In this document: in pieces, positions 9,350 through 17,435 of the stretch | Numbering within the stretch: the stretch's first letter is position 1 | Layout of the letters: every line of letters starts with the position of its first letter | Assembly (NCBI GenBank): GCA_001873375.1 | Contig: MNZA01000170.1 | Coordinates: 1-36,557 of the forward strand | Length of the DNA stretch: 36,557 nt | Source of the DNA: Oscillatoriales cyanobacterium CG2_30_44_21 | Lineage (GTDB): Bacteria > Cyanobacteriota > Cyanobacteriia > Pseudanabaenales > Pseudanabaenaceae | Direction of reading: 5' to 3' | Translations under genes and position numbers: made by a program | Notes under the pieces: model-generated | Told to the model about the DNA's origin: nothing | Seen by the model: only the letters and a program-made list of their open reading frames with translations | Database searches by the model: none

Positions 9350-9841
9350 ATTCTTTTCGCTTAACTCTCGGCTCATGTAGTCAAAGGGAGCAGCTAGCCA
9401 TTCAGCAGAATCGCCAACTTGCTCAAATACAAGTTGTTTCAAAATCTGAATGCCTTGAACTGTAGGACCAATGGGAACGCACAACGAGTTATAGGTTTCA
9501 CGCAAGCCTTGTAAAACTCTTTCGTCAAGGACATCATTGTTACCAGCAATTAGAGCATAGGAAGCATAGCGGAGGTAGTAGTCCATATCGCGCAAGCAGG
9601 CAGCAAAGCGGCGAGTTGTGTATGCATTTCCGCCTGGACGGATTAGATCAGGAACTTCTTCAAATAGCTGCGAGCCAGCTTTGCGAACTAAAGAAGCGGC
9701 ATTGGCGGTAATGGCTGAAGAGGCGGCTAGGCGAGCATTGCCTGTGGCAAAGTAGGACTTGAGGGTATCCATGGCATCGCGGTCAAAGTATTTACCAGTG
9801 GCATCGTAAGCACCAATCAGGCTGGTAATTGCATCCTGCAT
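9344..9841 (-). CDS. apcF: Allophycocyanin beta-18 subunit (phycobilisome core)
   Basis: A 165-residue phycobiliprotein. Cys82 in the AACLRDMDYYLRYASYAL segment is the phycocyanobilin attachment site, and Asn72 in RPGGNAYTTRR is the position methylated in beta subunits. The sequence follows ApcF rather than ApcB: LFEEVPDLIRPGGNAYTTRR and the C-terminus AAPFDYMSRELSEKNI are typical of beta-18, which pairs with the ApcE chromophore domain at the core terminus and funnels energy to photosystem II. A strong ribosome site, AAGGAG, precedes ATG 9841. It stands alone, away from any apcAB cluster, as apcF commonly does. Confidence in family is high and in ApcF against another beta subunit good. Confidence 0.92.
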   Translation of the reverse strand: MQDAITSLIGAYDATGKYFDRDAMDTLKSYFATGNARLAASSAITANAASLVRKAGSQLFEEVPDLIRPGGNAYTTRRFAACLRDMDYYLRYASYALIAGNNDVLDERVLQGLRETYNSLCVPIGPTVQGIQILKQLVFEQVGDSAEWLAAPFDYMSRELSEKNI

Positions 9842-10202
9842 ATAGTTTTCTCCTTATTATTAGCTTTTAAATAAATGTATCGGTAACGTATTTATAAAGT
9901 TTGTAAAGTATATATAACTTAAACTTGGTAACTGACTTATTGCTAGCTACCCAAATCATTTTACTGCGATCGCAGTCCCTAATACGTCACTGCAAGGTAA
10001 GCTTAGACTATTAAAGATTTATTAAATTAAAGATCAATATTTAAGGGTCTACACTTAGCAGCACTTTGGCTAGGCTTAGGCACTGACTTTTTGACACCAG
10101 AACTAAATCCTAGGGTTCAACTTAATTGAGTAAACTAAGTAACCCTAAATAATTTTTTTGTAGAGCAATGCTAAGAAATGAGTTTACTGCGAGGCTAGGC
10201 GT
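9842..10202. other. Intergenic region between divergent apcF and FIST gene
   Basis: This 361-bp AT-rich spacer must hold the apcF promoter (minus strand) and the FIST gene promoter (plus). I see TATATA-like and TATAAA-like hexamers near 9890-9920 but no well-spaced pair. A HIP1-containing palindrome, CTGCGATCGCAG, lies at 9964-9975, and a terminator-like hairpin at 10111-10159. No ORF or RNA gene is recognisable. Confidence 0.6.
10111..10159 (+). terminator. Possible attenuator/terminator upstream of the FIST gene
   Basis: TAGGGTT (10111-10117) pairs with AACCCTA (10141-10147), with an inner CTTA/TAAG pair, and a run of seven T residues follows at 10153-10159. The shape is of a weak intrinsic terminator or leader attenuator 44 bp before the FIST start. 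It is AT-rich and unlike the GC-core palindromes. Confidence 0.35.
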
Positions 10203-11411
10203 ATGAATTGGGTTACTAGTCTTTCGACAAAAATATCGTTAGAAGCGGCGGTGCAGGATTTAGCGCAGCAAGTTTTGGCATTGCTTGGCGATCGCTCTCT
10301 CGATTTAGGGTTTTTATTTGTTTCCACAGCGTTTGCCAGTGACTATCCGCGACTATTGCCACTTTTAGCCGAAAAGTTACCGATCAAAAAATTAATCGGT
10401 TGTTCGGGCGGCGGCATTGTCGGCAATGGTCAAGAATTTGAGGATAAGCCCGCAATTTCCCTACTGATCGGTCATCTGCCCGATGCTGAGGTGAAAATAT
10501 TTCACTTAGATGATAGCGATTTGCCTGACTTGGATAGCTCACCCGATCGCTGGCAAAGCTTAACTGGTGTCGATCCAGCAACGGAGCCTAATTTTGTATT
10601 GGTTGGTGATCCCTTCTCATTTCCGATCAATGACTTGATCCAAGGTTTAGACTTTGCTTATCCGAATGCAGTCAAAGTGGGCGGTTTGGCGAGTAGCGGC
10701 GGCATGGGAGCCAATGCTTTATTTTGCTTTTATGAAGAAGGAAAGTACAAGCTTTATCGCACAGGACTTTTGGGTGTGGCGCTATGGGGAGACATCACCA
10801 TTGATCCAGTGGTGGCTCAAGGATGTCGCCCCATTGGGAAGATTTTGCAGGTGTCTGAATGCGAACGCAATCTGATTTTAGGTTTGGAAGGTAAGCCGCC
10901 CTTGAGTCTATTGCAAGATACGGTGGGTGGGCTGAGCCAAAGCGATCGCGAGTTAGCGCAGCATTCTCTATTCATCGGCGTAGTCATGAATGAGTTCAAG
11001 GCTAATCCTTCGCAGGGAGATTTTTTAATTCGCAATATTATTGGTGTTGACCCCCGATCTGGCGCGATCGCCGTTGGCGATCGGATGCGTCCTGGTCAAC
11101 GGATTCAGCTACACTTGCGCGATGGCAAGGCTTCGGCGGAAGATCTCGAAGAAGCGATGATTAATTATCTAAATCATTTGAACCTAGAGTCTCCTAATAT
11201 TGCACCTACGGCAGCCTTGATGTTTTCTTGTATGGGTCGGGGCGAGAGGCTATACAACAAGCCTAATTTTGATTCGGAAATATTACAAAAACACCTTGGC
11301 TTAATTCCGTTGGGTGGCTTTTTCTGTTCAGGAGAGATTGGTCCTGTGGGAGGGACAACTTTCTTGCATGGCTATACTTCTGTTTTTGGAATTTTAAGAC
11401 CTAAAAGTTAA
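10203..11411 (+). CDS. FIST-domain protein (FIST_N plus FIST_C)
   Basis: A 402-residue soluble protein. The N-terminal half has FIST_N features (DLGFLFVSTAF, KLIGCSGGGIVGNG, AISLLIGHLPDAEV), and the C-terminal half has FIST_C features (FLIRNIIGVDPRSGAIAVGDRMRPGQRIQLHLRD, then MFSCMGRGERLY and GLIPLGGFFCSGEIGPVGG). FIST domains are thought to bind small ligands, perhaps amino acids, and elsewhere are joined to signalling domains. This one is free-standing, so it would need to act through a partner. No signalling gene is adjacent on the same strand. It is followed by a 29-bp palindrome. Confidence 0.85.
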   Translation: MNWVTSLSTKISLEAAVQDLAQQVLALLGDRSLDLGFLFVSTAFASDYPRLLPLLAEKLPIKKLIGCSGGGIVGNGQEFEDKPAISLLIGHLPDAEVKIFHLDDSDLPDLDSSPDRWQSLTGVDPATEPNFVLVGDPFSFPINDLIQGLDFAYPNAVKVGGLASSGGMGANALFCFYEEGKYKLYRTGLLGVALWGDITIDPVVAQGCRPIGKILQVSECERNLILGLEGKPPLSLLQDTVGGLSQSDRELAQHSLFIGVVMNEFKANPSQGDFLIRNIIGVDPRSGAIAVGDRMRPGQRIQLHLRDGKASAEDLEEAMINYLNHLNLESPNIAPTAALMFSCMGRGERLYNKPNFDSEILQKHLGLIPLGGFFCSGEIGPVGGTTFLHGYTSVFGILRPKS

Positions 11412-11416
11412 GAGTT

Positions 11417-11494
11417 ACAGCGCTTTGCGCCTACTTAAACCCCAAAAAATAAGTGGCGGCGCGAAGCGCCGCCACTTATTTTTTGGGGTTTAAG
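11417..11494 (+). terminator. Composite element: ACAGCGCTTTGCGC module plus 29-bp perfect hairpin
   Basis: The module ACAGCGCTTTGCGCctACTTAAA lies at 11417-11439 and runs into the hairpin, whose arms are 11434-11462 and 11466-11494 with loop GAA. The stem is exact over 29 bp with core GGCGGCGC/GCGCCGCC. It follows the FIST stop by 22 bp. The same module precedes hairpins at 17876 and 35662. Confidence 0.7.
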
Positions 11495-11563
11495 GATGTA
11501 GTTTTGCGAATAGTTACAAATACTTAGTTACGACTGTTCCCATGCTAATTTGGGAATACATGG

Positions 11564-11680
11564 CAGTAATTAAGTAGCTAGGCATAAGTAAACTAAAAAC
11601 CAAAAAGGTTGTTCCGCCCGCTACGCGGGCGGAACAACCTCTGGTTTTAGTTTTTACTTATCTCAGCTACTCAATTACTG
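11564..11680. mobile_element. MITE-like element with 16-bp terminal inverted repeats
   Basis: The ends CAGTAATTAAGTAGCT (11564-11579) and AGCTACTCAATTACTG (11665-11680) are inverted repeats with one mismatch in 16. The centre is a 16-bp hairpin (11606-11621 and 11625-11640, loop TAC, core CCGCCCGC/GCGGGCGG). It contains no ORF. Related copies lie at 16121, 16351 and 20506, sharing AAGTAGCTAGGCATAAGTAAAC on the left and an AACCTCT-to-GCTACT segment on the right. It is probably a small non-autonomous repeat. The whole gene-free stretch 11412-11751 (340 bp) is occupied by this, the preceding hairpin, and a short leader. Confidence 0.55.
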
Positions 11681-11751
11681 ATGAGCGCAAAGCCTCTCTC
11701 AATTGAAGATTGCTGTAACTAAGAGATAGGGAATATCTAAGGATTAATTGA

Positions 11752-12156
11752 ATGTCTGATTTACATTCCATCGGTGTGCTTGGTGATTATTTGGGTAACT
11801 TCTCGCGATCGCATTGTGTATCGATATGTGCGTTCCTTGTACCTGCCAACTTGATTGTTACTTCCCAAACGATTCTATTCACAATTTTAAAGCGATCGCC
11901 TGTTCAGATTTTTACAATTAGTATCAGTGCGATCGTCTACGCTTCGCTAATGATTGCCCATGTGGCTAGTTGGTATATTGTTGGCGTGGTGATGGCTCCC
12001 ACTTTTATCTTGATGTTTTTGGGGATAACTTGCTTGGGAACTAATTGTGTTGCGCTTTGGCTAAAAGTTAAGCAGATTGAAATTGATTATTTAGGAATTC
12101 TTAAAAAGTCTGTTCCGATTAATTGGTTCTCTCGCAGGATGTCGGTTACTAATTGA
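11752..12156 (+). CDS. Small membrane protein of unknown function
   Basis: A 134-residue protein with three or four predicted membrane segments: around residues 24-45, 53-74, 75-97 and possibly 98-108 as part of a continuous hydrophobic run. A basic C-terminal tail is present (KSVPINWFSRRMSVTN). I do not recognise the family. Codon use and three HIP1-type sites in the frame fit the host. It stands alone, with a repeat element upstream and a hairpin at its stop codon downstream. Confidence 0.6.
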   Translation: MSDLHSIGVLGDYLGNFSRSHCVSICAFLVPANLIVTSQTILFTILKRSPVQIFTISISAIVYASLMIAHVASWYIVGVVMAPTFILMFLGITCLGTNCVALWLKVKQIEIDYLGILKKSVPINWFSRRMSVTN

Positions 12157-12194
12157 AAGTAAAAAGAGAGCGCAGAGCGCTCTCTTTTTACTTT
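12156..12194. terminator. 18-bp hairpin between convergent genes
   Basis: Arms 12156-12173 and 12177-12194, loop AGA, core GAGAGCGC/GCGCTCTC with A/T-rich outer arms. The left arm starts on the last base of the upstream stop codon. It separates the small membrane protein from the convergent epimerase gene; a decayed palindrome piece (ATGGCGGTGCTTCG) lies at 12199-12212. Confidence 0.6.
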
Positions 12195-12212
12195 TGAAAT
12201 GGCGGTGCTTCG

Positions 12213-13154
12213 TTATTTTAAAATTTGGTCATCAGTGGAAAAGTCAATGTCGGCTTGACCGCGTTGACTAACTAGATAGTCTTGTTCAAAGGAAGTTTTT
12301 AGTCCAGAAACAAGATCGTATTTTGGTTGCCAGTTGAGGTCTTGAATAGCTTTGTTAACGGTCGCGAAGAAATGCTGCAAGCGGAAGGGGAAAGCCTTTT
12401 TCTTGCCAAAGTCAAAGGCTTTGGGATTGTAGTACACAAAGTTTAATTGGCTAGGATCTTTGCCTGCGGCGATCGCGCATTGCTTGGCAAGTCCAATAAA
12501 AGTGACATAGCGAGTATCGGACACATTATAAATTTCACCGATCGCTTTTTGGTTTCCTAAGACTGCGACCATGGCGCTAGCAAGGTCTTCGACATGACCA
12601 AGTTGAGTAATAAATTTGCCATTTGCTGGGATCGGAATGGGGCGATCGCGCACGATTCGGTCAAAGAACCAAGCTTCTACATCATTATAGTTTTGTGGAC
12701 CATAGATGTAAGTCGGACGAATGGATGTGTAAGGAAATCCAGTTTCGGCTCGTAACTGTTGCAAATAGGCTTCGGTGTCGAGTTTGCCACTGTGACGACT
12801 CTTGGGGTCAGTGGCATCGGTTTCTGCATAGGGCAGTACATCACTGTCGAGATATACGCCAGCCGAACTCATGTAGACAAAATGTTGTAAGCGATCGCGA
12901 AAAATCTCTACCAATGGCTGAGTATCACTCAACTCGCGACTATTGTTATCAAAAATCACTTCAAAAGATTCATCGCCTAGCTTTTCTTGAAGCTGTTGCG
13001 GATCAGTGCGATCGCCGATGATTGTCCGCAGTCCCGCCACAGGTGAGGGCTTTTTGCCGCGATTGAATAGGGTGACATCATGCCCTTGGGCAACTAATTG
13101 TTTGACGAGAGACACACCGATAAATCTAGTGCCACCCATGACTAAAATTTTCAT
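12213..13154 (-). CDS. NAD-dependent epimerase/dehydratase, CSP41-like
   Basis: A 313-residue short-chain dehydrogenase of the extended type. The Rossmann motif GGTRFIG is at residues 7-13. The variant MSSAGVY and YGPQNYNDVEAWFF segments, with no canonical YxxxK at the usual place, fit the group containing chloroplast stem-loop binding protein CSP41b and its cyanobacterial orthologues, which bind RNA in plants. Enzymatic activity is therefore uncertain: it may be a nucleotide-sugar epimerase relative that has become an RNA-binding protein. It sits alone and divergent from the amidase gene. Confidence 0.8.
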   Translation of the reverse strand: MKILVMGGTRFIGVSLVKQLVAQGHDVTLFNRGKKPSPVAGLRTIIGDRTDPQQLQEKLGDESFEVIFDNNSRELSDTQPLVEIFRDRLQHFVYMSSAGVYLDSDVLPYAETDATDPKSRHSGKLDTEAYLQQLRAETGFPYTSIRPTYIYGPQNYNDVEAWFFDRIVRDRPIPIPANGKFITQLGHVEDLASAMVAVLGNQKAIGEIYNVSDTRYVTFIGLAKQCAIAAGKDPSQLNFVYYNPKAFDFGKKKAFPFRLQHFFATVNKAIQDLNWQPKYDLVSGLKTSFEQDYLVSQRGQADIDFSTDDQILK

Positions 13155-13210
13155 TATTTAAAATTGCTGTTGTGAACTCTCCTAATTATGAAACTGATCG
13201 GGAATTTTAG

Positions 13211-13245
13211 AAATGAGTTGCGGCGCAAAGCGCCGCAACTCATTT
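13211..13245. repeat. 16-bp GC-core palindrome in a divergent promoter region
   Basis: Arms 13211-13226 and 13230-13245, loop AAA, core GCGGCGC/GCGCCGC. It lies between the start of the epimerase gene (minus) and the amidase start (plus), so here it cannot be a 3'-end terminator of either gene. A shorter GGCGCTTTGCGCC hairpin follows at 13259-13271. Confidence 0.6.
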
Positions 13246-13326
13246 TGGGTTTTGCAATGGCGCTTTGCGCCCCCAGTCAATCTCTGGGTTACACTTGGCA
13301 ATGGCGAAAGATAATTGAGAGACATT

Positions 13327-15162
13327 ATGCGGCGATTGATCGGAATTTTTTTAATTGGGATGCTGAGCTTCCTAGCTGCCAAGAGTCTTAGCGCTCAAAC
13401 CCCAAACCAAGAATTTATCCCGCCCAAGGGGCTGCATCTCACCTATCCACCATTGCAACACCAGACAACTAGCGATCGCCTATTTTTTATTGGTACTGCG
13501 CCTAAAAATGGCAATGTCAGCATCAATGACAAGTTAATCCAACGCAGCGATGCGGGGCATTTTGCGCCAAGCTTGCCGCTGCAATTGGGTGAAAATAATT
13601 TCAATATTGAATATGCTGAGGGAACAGGCGATCACCCTCCCGAAAAGATCAATGTCAAAGTCATCCGAGCATCGCGGATTGCCCTCCCTCCCACAGAATT
13701 TGGCTTTATTAGTGATTCGTTATTTCCCGCCGTTGATATTGCCAGACAACCTAACGAAAGAATTTGTTTTGATGCGATCGCCACGCCCAAAACGGCAGTC
13801 TCGGTCAGAGTAGGGGATCAGAACATCGCCATGTTGCCCCGCCGCCGCAATGTCCAACTACCACCCAACTCCTCGGTACTCACAGGCGACAATGAAGCCA
13901 ATGCCGAGTCACCTTCAGGCTATTTTCGTGGTTGCACTACTTTTGAAGTCGCAGGACAATTGGGCAAACCTGAGTATGAACTGCGCCAAGGAGATCGCCT
14001 GATCAAGCAAGCAGCCAAAGGTAAACTAGAAATCTTATCGCCCAAAGAATTCCAGATTGCCCATGTGAAGGCGATCGCGGCTGATGCTCGGACAGGCGCA
14101 AGTACGGACTTCTCACGACTAACGCCTTTACCCCAAGGCACAAAAGCTCTAATTACAGGCAAACAAGGGAACTGGCTTAGGTTTGACTATGGTGGCTGGG
14201 TCAGAGATAGCCTTGTCACCATCGAAGAGGTGGAAACTCTTCCCAAATCAATTGTGCGGAGCGTTAGTACTAAGCGTATTGTCAATTCTCTAAATAACAT
14301 TTGGACAGAAGTAAAGATTCCTCTTGAAGTGCCAGTGCCAATTTCCATTGTGCAAAGCGATCGCCTATTGACACTGACGCTGCACAATGTCACCGCGCAA
14401 ACTGACACTATTTCCATCGATCCAGATTCGATCATTAATAAAATAGATTGGGAACAAGCAGATCCCGACAAGGTAATTTACAAAATTCAGCTTAAACCCA
14501 AACAACAGTGGGGATACAAGGTTCTCTATCAAGGCACAAATTTAATTATTGCTCTCAAACATCCACCGCAAATTTCTCAACAGACGGCAGAAACAACACC
14601 TTTGCAAGGCACTAAAATCTTGCTCGATGCAGGACATGGTAGCCAAGAAGATTTAGGCTCTCGTGGACCAACGGGCTATCCTGAAAAGGATGTCACCCTA
14701 ATTACTTCCAAACTCCTAGAAACAGAACTGCGATCGCGTGGTGCTAAAGTAATCATGACTCGCACCGATGACTCAGATGTATTGCTGGAGCCGAGAGTTA
14801 ACCTGATTAATCAAGAAGAACCAACTCTCGCAATCAGTATTCACTACAATGCCCTTCCAGACGATGGCGACGCGATCAATACGGCGGGCGTTGGAGCTTT
14901 TTGGTACAATTCTCAAGCTCAAGACTTTGCCAGTTTTATCAACACCTATCTAGTTAAAAAACTTGATCGCCGTGATTATGGAGTTTTCTGGAATAACCTT
15001 GCCCTCGCCCGTCCGACAATAGCGCCATCGGTTCTTTTAGAATTAGGCTTTATGATCAATCCTGTGGAATTTGAATGGATTATTGATCCCCAACAGCAAC
15101 AGATACTTACTAAAACTCTGGCTGATGGTATTACTGAGTGGATTCTCAATGCTGTTAACTGA
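13327..15162 (+). CDS. N-acetylmuramoyl-L-alanine amidase (Amidase_3) with AMIN-like region
   Basis: A protein of about 611 residues. The ATG at 13327 gives MRRLIGIFLIGMLSFLAAKS, a good signal peptide; an upstream TTG in the same frame is less likely. The middle (about 320-420) resembles an AMIN-type beta domain that localises amidases to the septum. The C-terminal Amidase_3 domain carries all zinc ligands: His in LLDAGHG, Glu in YPEKDV, His in SIHYN and the catalytic Glu in LLELGF. It cleaves the peptide from the glycan of periplasmic peptidoglycan and so functions in daughter-cell separation or septal nanopores. Its last codons overlap the start of the transporter gene by 14 bp. Confidence 0.88.
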   Translation: MRRLIGIFLIGMLSFLAAKSLSAQTPNQEFIPPKGLHLTYPPLQHQTTSDRLFFIGTAPKNGNVSINDKLIQRSDAGHFAPSLPLQLGENNFNIEYAEGTGDHPPEKINVKVIRASRIALPPTEFGFISDSLFPAVDIARQPNERICFDAIATPKTAVSVRVGDQNIAMLPRRRNVQLPPNSSVLTGDNEANAESPSGYFRGCTTFEVAGQLGKPEYELRQGDRLIKQAAKGKLEILSPKEFQIAHVKAIAADARTGASTDFSRLTPLPQGTKALITGKQGNWLRFDYGGWVRDSLVTIEEVETLPKSIVRSVSTKRIVNSLNNIWTEVKIPLEVPVPISIVQSDRLLTLTLHNVTAQTDTISIDPDSIINKIDWEQADPDKVIYKIQLKPKQQWGYKVLYQGTNLIIALKHPPQISQQTAETTPLQGTKILLDAGHGSQEDLGSRGPTGYPEKDVTLITSKLLETELRSRGAKVIMTRTDDSDVLLEPRVNLINQEEPTLAISIHYNALPDDGDAINTAGVGAFWYNSQAQDFASFINTYLVKKLDRRDYGVFWNNLALARPTIAPSVLLELGFMINPVEFEWIIDPQQQQILTKTLADGITEWILNAVN

Positions 15163-16105
15163 TAGTCTCAATTTCTGGTCTGTCTTCCACTTGGGGGATC
15201 TTGCCAATGCATATTTTCCATTAGTTTTATGGACAGGTGTGGGATTAGTTATTTCCAGATTTGCTTCTGCTAATTTATCGAAATATTTGGGCGTGGGACT
15301 CTATTGGGTGGGTGTGCCGTTACAGCTATTTGTGTTAGCCAGACATACGGAGTTCTCAGATACACCTTACATTCCTTATGTGGCGATCGCTACTTTAGTC
15401 CTCAGTTGGTTGCTTGCCCTAATTGGCTGGCAGTTTGCCAAACGCGAAGATAGCGATCGCTCTAGTTTGGGAAGCTTTATTTTGGCGACAATGCTCGGTA
15501 ACACGGGTTTTGTGGGCTTAACCTTAACCAATTCCTTAACCAGTTCCACTTATACCGATTGGGCAGTTCTCTATAGCATCGCCAGTAATGTCGCTGGCAA
15601 TTATGGAATTGCTGTATTTATCGCTAGTTACTTCGGCAAGAGTGACGTAAAGCCGCCTTGGTGGAAACTAATCCTTAACGTGGCAACTGTGCCAAGTCTG
15701 TGGGCTTTTGCGATCGGTTGGTACACTCGTCCAATTGGCTTGCCTCAGTCCATTGAGTCAGCGCTCGACACAGGCATCTGGATTACGATCGCCTTTGCCC
15801 TCACCCTAGTTGGGTTACGTCTCGGTAAAATCGAGAAATGGGAAAGCCTCAAACCCGCGGCGATCGCCGCAGGTTTACGGGTAGGACTTGTGCCATTAGC
15901 GATCGGTTTAGGTGCGACCGCCTTTGGCTTGAGAGACGATCCCCGCTTGATCTTAACTTTGATGTCTGGTACACCCACAGGTTTGTCGGTGCTGATCTTG
16001 GCAGAAGTGTATAACCTAGATCGCGATTTGCTAATCAGCACGATCGCCCTTTCTTTTGTCGGCTTAATTTTCGCATTACCAATCTGGATTGTCTGCTTCA
16101 GCTAA
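15149..16105 (+). CDS. AEC-family transporter (auxin efflux carrier-like permease)
   Basis: A protein of about 318 residues with roughly ten hydrophobic segments in two five-helix halves, typical of the AEC (PIN-like) family. The conserved late segment GTPTGLSVLILAEVYNLD and the earlier ATMLGNTGFVGLTLT match the family's helix-break motifs. The frame is open from 15071, but the ATG at 15149, which overlaps the amidase stop, gives the membrane protein its normal start and suggests translational coupling. The substrate is unknown; organic acids such as malate are carried by some bacterial members. Confidence 0.78.
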   Translation: MLLTDSLNFWSVFHLGDLANAYFPLVLWTGVGLVISRFASANLSKYLGVGLYWVGVPLQLFVLARHTEFSDTPYIPYVAIATLVLSWLLALIGWQFAKREDSDRSSLGSFILATMLGNTGFVGLTLTNSLTSSTYTDWAVLYSIASNVAGNYGIAVFIASYFGKSDVKPPWWKLILNVATVPSLWAFAIGWYTRPIGLPQSIESALDTGIWITIAFALTLVGLRLGKIEKWESLKPAAIAAGLRVGLVPLAIGLGATAFGLRDDPRLILTLMSGTPTGLSVLILAEVYNLDRDLLISTIALSFVGLIFALPIWIVCFS

Positions 16106-16120
16106 ATCATTAATTTGATA

Positions 16121-16191
16121 TAAGTAGCTAGGCAGGAGTAAACCCAAAAGTATGTTTCGTCCGCTACGCGGACGAAACATACTTTTGGGTT
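16121..16191 (+). repeat. Left half of the AAGTAGCTAGGC repeat with 24-bp hairpin
   Basis: TAAGTAGCTAGGCAGGAGTA begins at 16121, as in the element at 11571. The hairpin has arms 16141-16164 and 16168-16191, exact over 24 bp, loop TAC, core TCCGC/GCGGA. The usual right end (AACCTCT...GCTACTT) is missing here. It also lies 20 bp after the transporter stop and may act as its 3' end. Confidence 0.55.
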
Positions 16192-16281
16192 AGGACTTAC
16201 GCAAAAATGACTTAAAACTAGATTGCAAGGGCAATTCATGAATTGCCCTTACAATGCGTTGGTTTGCGTAAGTCCCAACCC
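16187..16281. mobile_element. Short element with GGACTTACGCAAA terminal inverted repeats
   Basis: GGACTTACGCAAA (16193-16205) and TTTGCGTAAGTCC (16263-16275) are exact 13-bp inverted repeats. They extend to 19 bp with one mismatch if GGGTT/AACCC at the outer ends is included. Inside lies a 24-bp perfect palindrome centred on TTCATGAA at 16227-16250. No ORF is present. It is probably a non-autonomous MITE. Confidence 0.55.
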
Positions 16282-16313
16282 ACGAAGTTATACCAATTCC
16301 AGTATGGTTTTTA

Positions 16314-16403
16314 AAATAAAGAAATAGCGTAGCCATTTCTTTATTTGGTATTATTCCGCCCGCTACGCGGGCGAAATAACCTCTAGGTTTGCTTAGCCAC
16401 TTA
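16314..16403. repeat. AAATAAAGAAAT hairpin followed by right half of the MITE-like repeat
   Basis: The first part pairs AAATAAAGAAAT (16314-16325) with ATTTCTTTATTT (16335-16346) around AGCGTAGCC. The second part has an imperfect hairpin, TTATTCCGCCCGC / GCGGGCGAAATAA, then AACCTCTAGGTTTGCTTAGCCACTT, which corresponds to the right end of the elements at 11571 and 20506. Confidence 0.45.
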
Positions 16404-16426
16404 AAAGTTTAGAAGGAAAGTTAGTT

Positions 16427-17344
16427 ATGGACTTTAGTGCAGCGTTACCGATTTTTGCGATTACTCTGCGAGAGGGAGTGGAAGCGGCTCTTGTGGTGGG
16501 AATTGTGATGGCATATCTCAAAAAAGCCGATCGCAGTAATCTCTTCCCTTGGGTATTTGGTGGTATTGGTACAGGGTTGTTAGCGAGTCTATTGGTGGGA
16601 ATCTTATTGAATTGGTTCTTCCAAAAAGTTGAGAATACCGAACCATTGGGAGCGGCTTTTTATGGAGAGTTGTGGAAAGGAGCTTTAGGAATTATTGCGA
16701 TCGCCATGTTGAGTTGGATGTTGGTATGGATGACTGAAAATGCCAAGGCGCTCAAAGGTGAAATAGAGGGTCAGATTGGCAAAGCGATCGCCAATGAACA
16801 AAGCGCAGGCTGGGCAGTTTTTGCATTGATTTTAATTGCAGTATTGCGCGAAGGTTTTGAGGTGGTGATTTTTATCTCTGCAAAATTGCAAACAGGAATT
16901 GTGCCGATTATCAGTGCGATCGCAGGTTTAGTCGGTGCTGTTGCCATTGGAATCGCCCTCTTCCAATTTGGTATTCGCATTAATCTCAAAGCCTTTTTTC
17001 AAGCGATGGGCATCTTCCTGTTGCTGATCGTGGCGGGGCTAGTGGTCAGCGCGATCGGGCATCTCGACAAAGCGATCGCCGCCTATGCGAACCTTTACCA
17101 AACTTCTATCTGTCTACCTAGTGATGCGAGTTTGAGTTCCTGTTTGCTAGGTGATCTGGTGTGGGATGTGCATGATGTTTTTCCTGACAATCAATTTCCT
17201 GCGATTCTTCTCAAAGCGATGTTTGGATTTCGCGATCGCCTATTTTTGGGACAGGCGATCGCCTATTTTGCATTTTTAACTTCCGCAGGCTTTCTCTATT
17301 TTCAAAGCCTTACGGGTCAAACTCCTTTGCTTGCCAAGAAATAG
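16427..17344 (+). CDS. FTR1-family high-affinity iron permease
   Basis: A 305-residue membrane protein with seven predicted helices and the two REGxE iron-binding motifs of the FTR1/EfeU family: REGVE at residues 15-19 and REGFE at 141-145. It transports ferric or ferrous iron across the plasma membrane; yeast FTR1 works with a multicopper oxidase and EfeU with EfeO and EfeB. None of those partners is in this window. The start has AAGGAAAG just upstream. Its last two codons and stop form part of the left arm of a 20-bp palindrome. Confidence 0.9.
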   Translation: MDFSAALPIFAITLREGVEAALVVGIVMAYLKKADRSNLFPWVFGGIGTGLLASLLVGILLNWFFQKVENTEPLGAAFYGELWKGALGIIAIAMLSWMLVWMTENAKALKGEIEGQIGKAIANEQSAGWAVFALILIAVLREGFEVVIFISAKLQTGIVPIISAIAGLVGAVAIGIALFQFGIRINLKAFFQAMGIFLLLIVAGLVVSAIGHLDKAIAAYANLYQTSICLPSDASLSSCLLGDLVWDVHDVFPDNQFPAILLKAMFGFRDRLFLGQAIAYFAFLTSAGFLYFQSLTGQTPLLAKK

Positions 17345-17378
17345 GGATGCGCGGCTTCGCCGCGCATCCCTATTTCTT
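17336..17378 (+). terminator. 20-bp palindrome whose left arm is the end of the FTR1 coding sequence
   Basis: Arms 17336-17355 and 17359-17378 are exact complements, loop TTC, core GCGCGGC/GCCGCGC. The left arm contains the final two Lys codons and TAG of FTR1, so the right arm mirrors coding DNA. Confidence 0.7.
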
Positions 17379-17435
17379 GATTTGAAATTGATCGGTTAGA
17401 ATACTATTACAAAACTACACATTGGCAGGATTTGT

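Larger units (their letters stand above)
16106..16426. other. Repeat-filled gene-free region upstream of the FTR1 gene
   Basis: These 321 bp consist almost entirely of short repeats placed end to end: a left MITE half with a 24-bp hairpin, a GGACTTACGC-bounded element, an AAATAAAGAAAT hairpin and a right MITE half. The FTR1 ribosome site AAGGAAAG lies at 16413-16420. The FTR1 promoter must lie in or be supplied by these repeats; I see no clear Fur box. Confidence 0.55.

Noticed and set aside
9344-9841. Assignment as ApcB (main allophycocyanin beta subunit)
   Set aside because: LFEEVPDLIRPGGNAYTTRR and the SRELSEKNI C-terminus fit the beta-18 subunit ApcF; there is no adjacent apcA.
9842-10202. 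A small RNA or tRNA gene in the apcF-FIST gap
   Set aside because: No cloverleaf or known cyanobacterial RNA motif could be found by eye; only a weak terminator-like hairpin is visible.
12623-13021. 132-codon plus-strand frame opposite the epimerase gene
   Set aside because: Composition rich in Arg, His, Cys and Trp, typical of an antisense shadow; the minus-strand epimerase is unmistakable.
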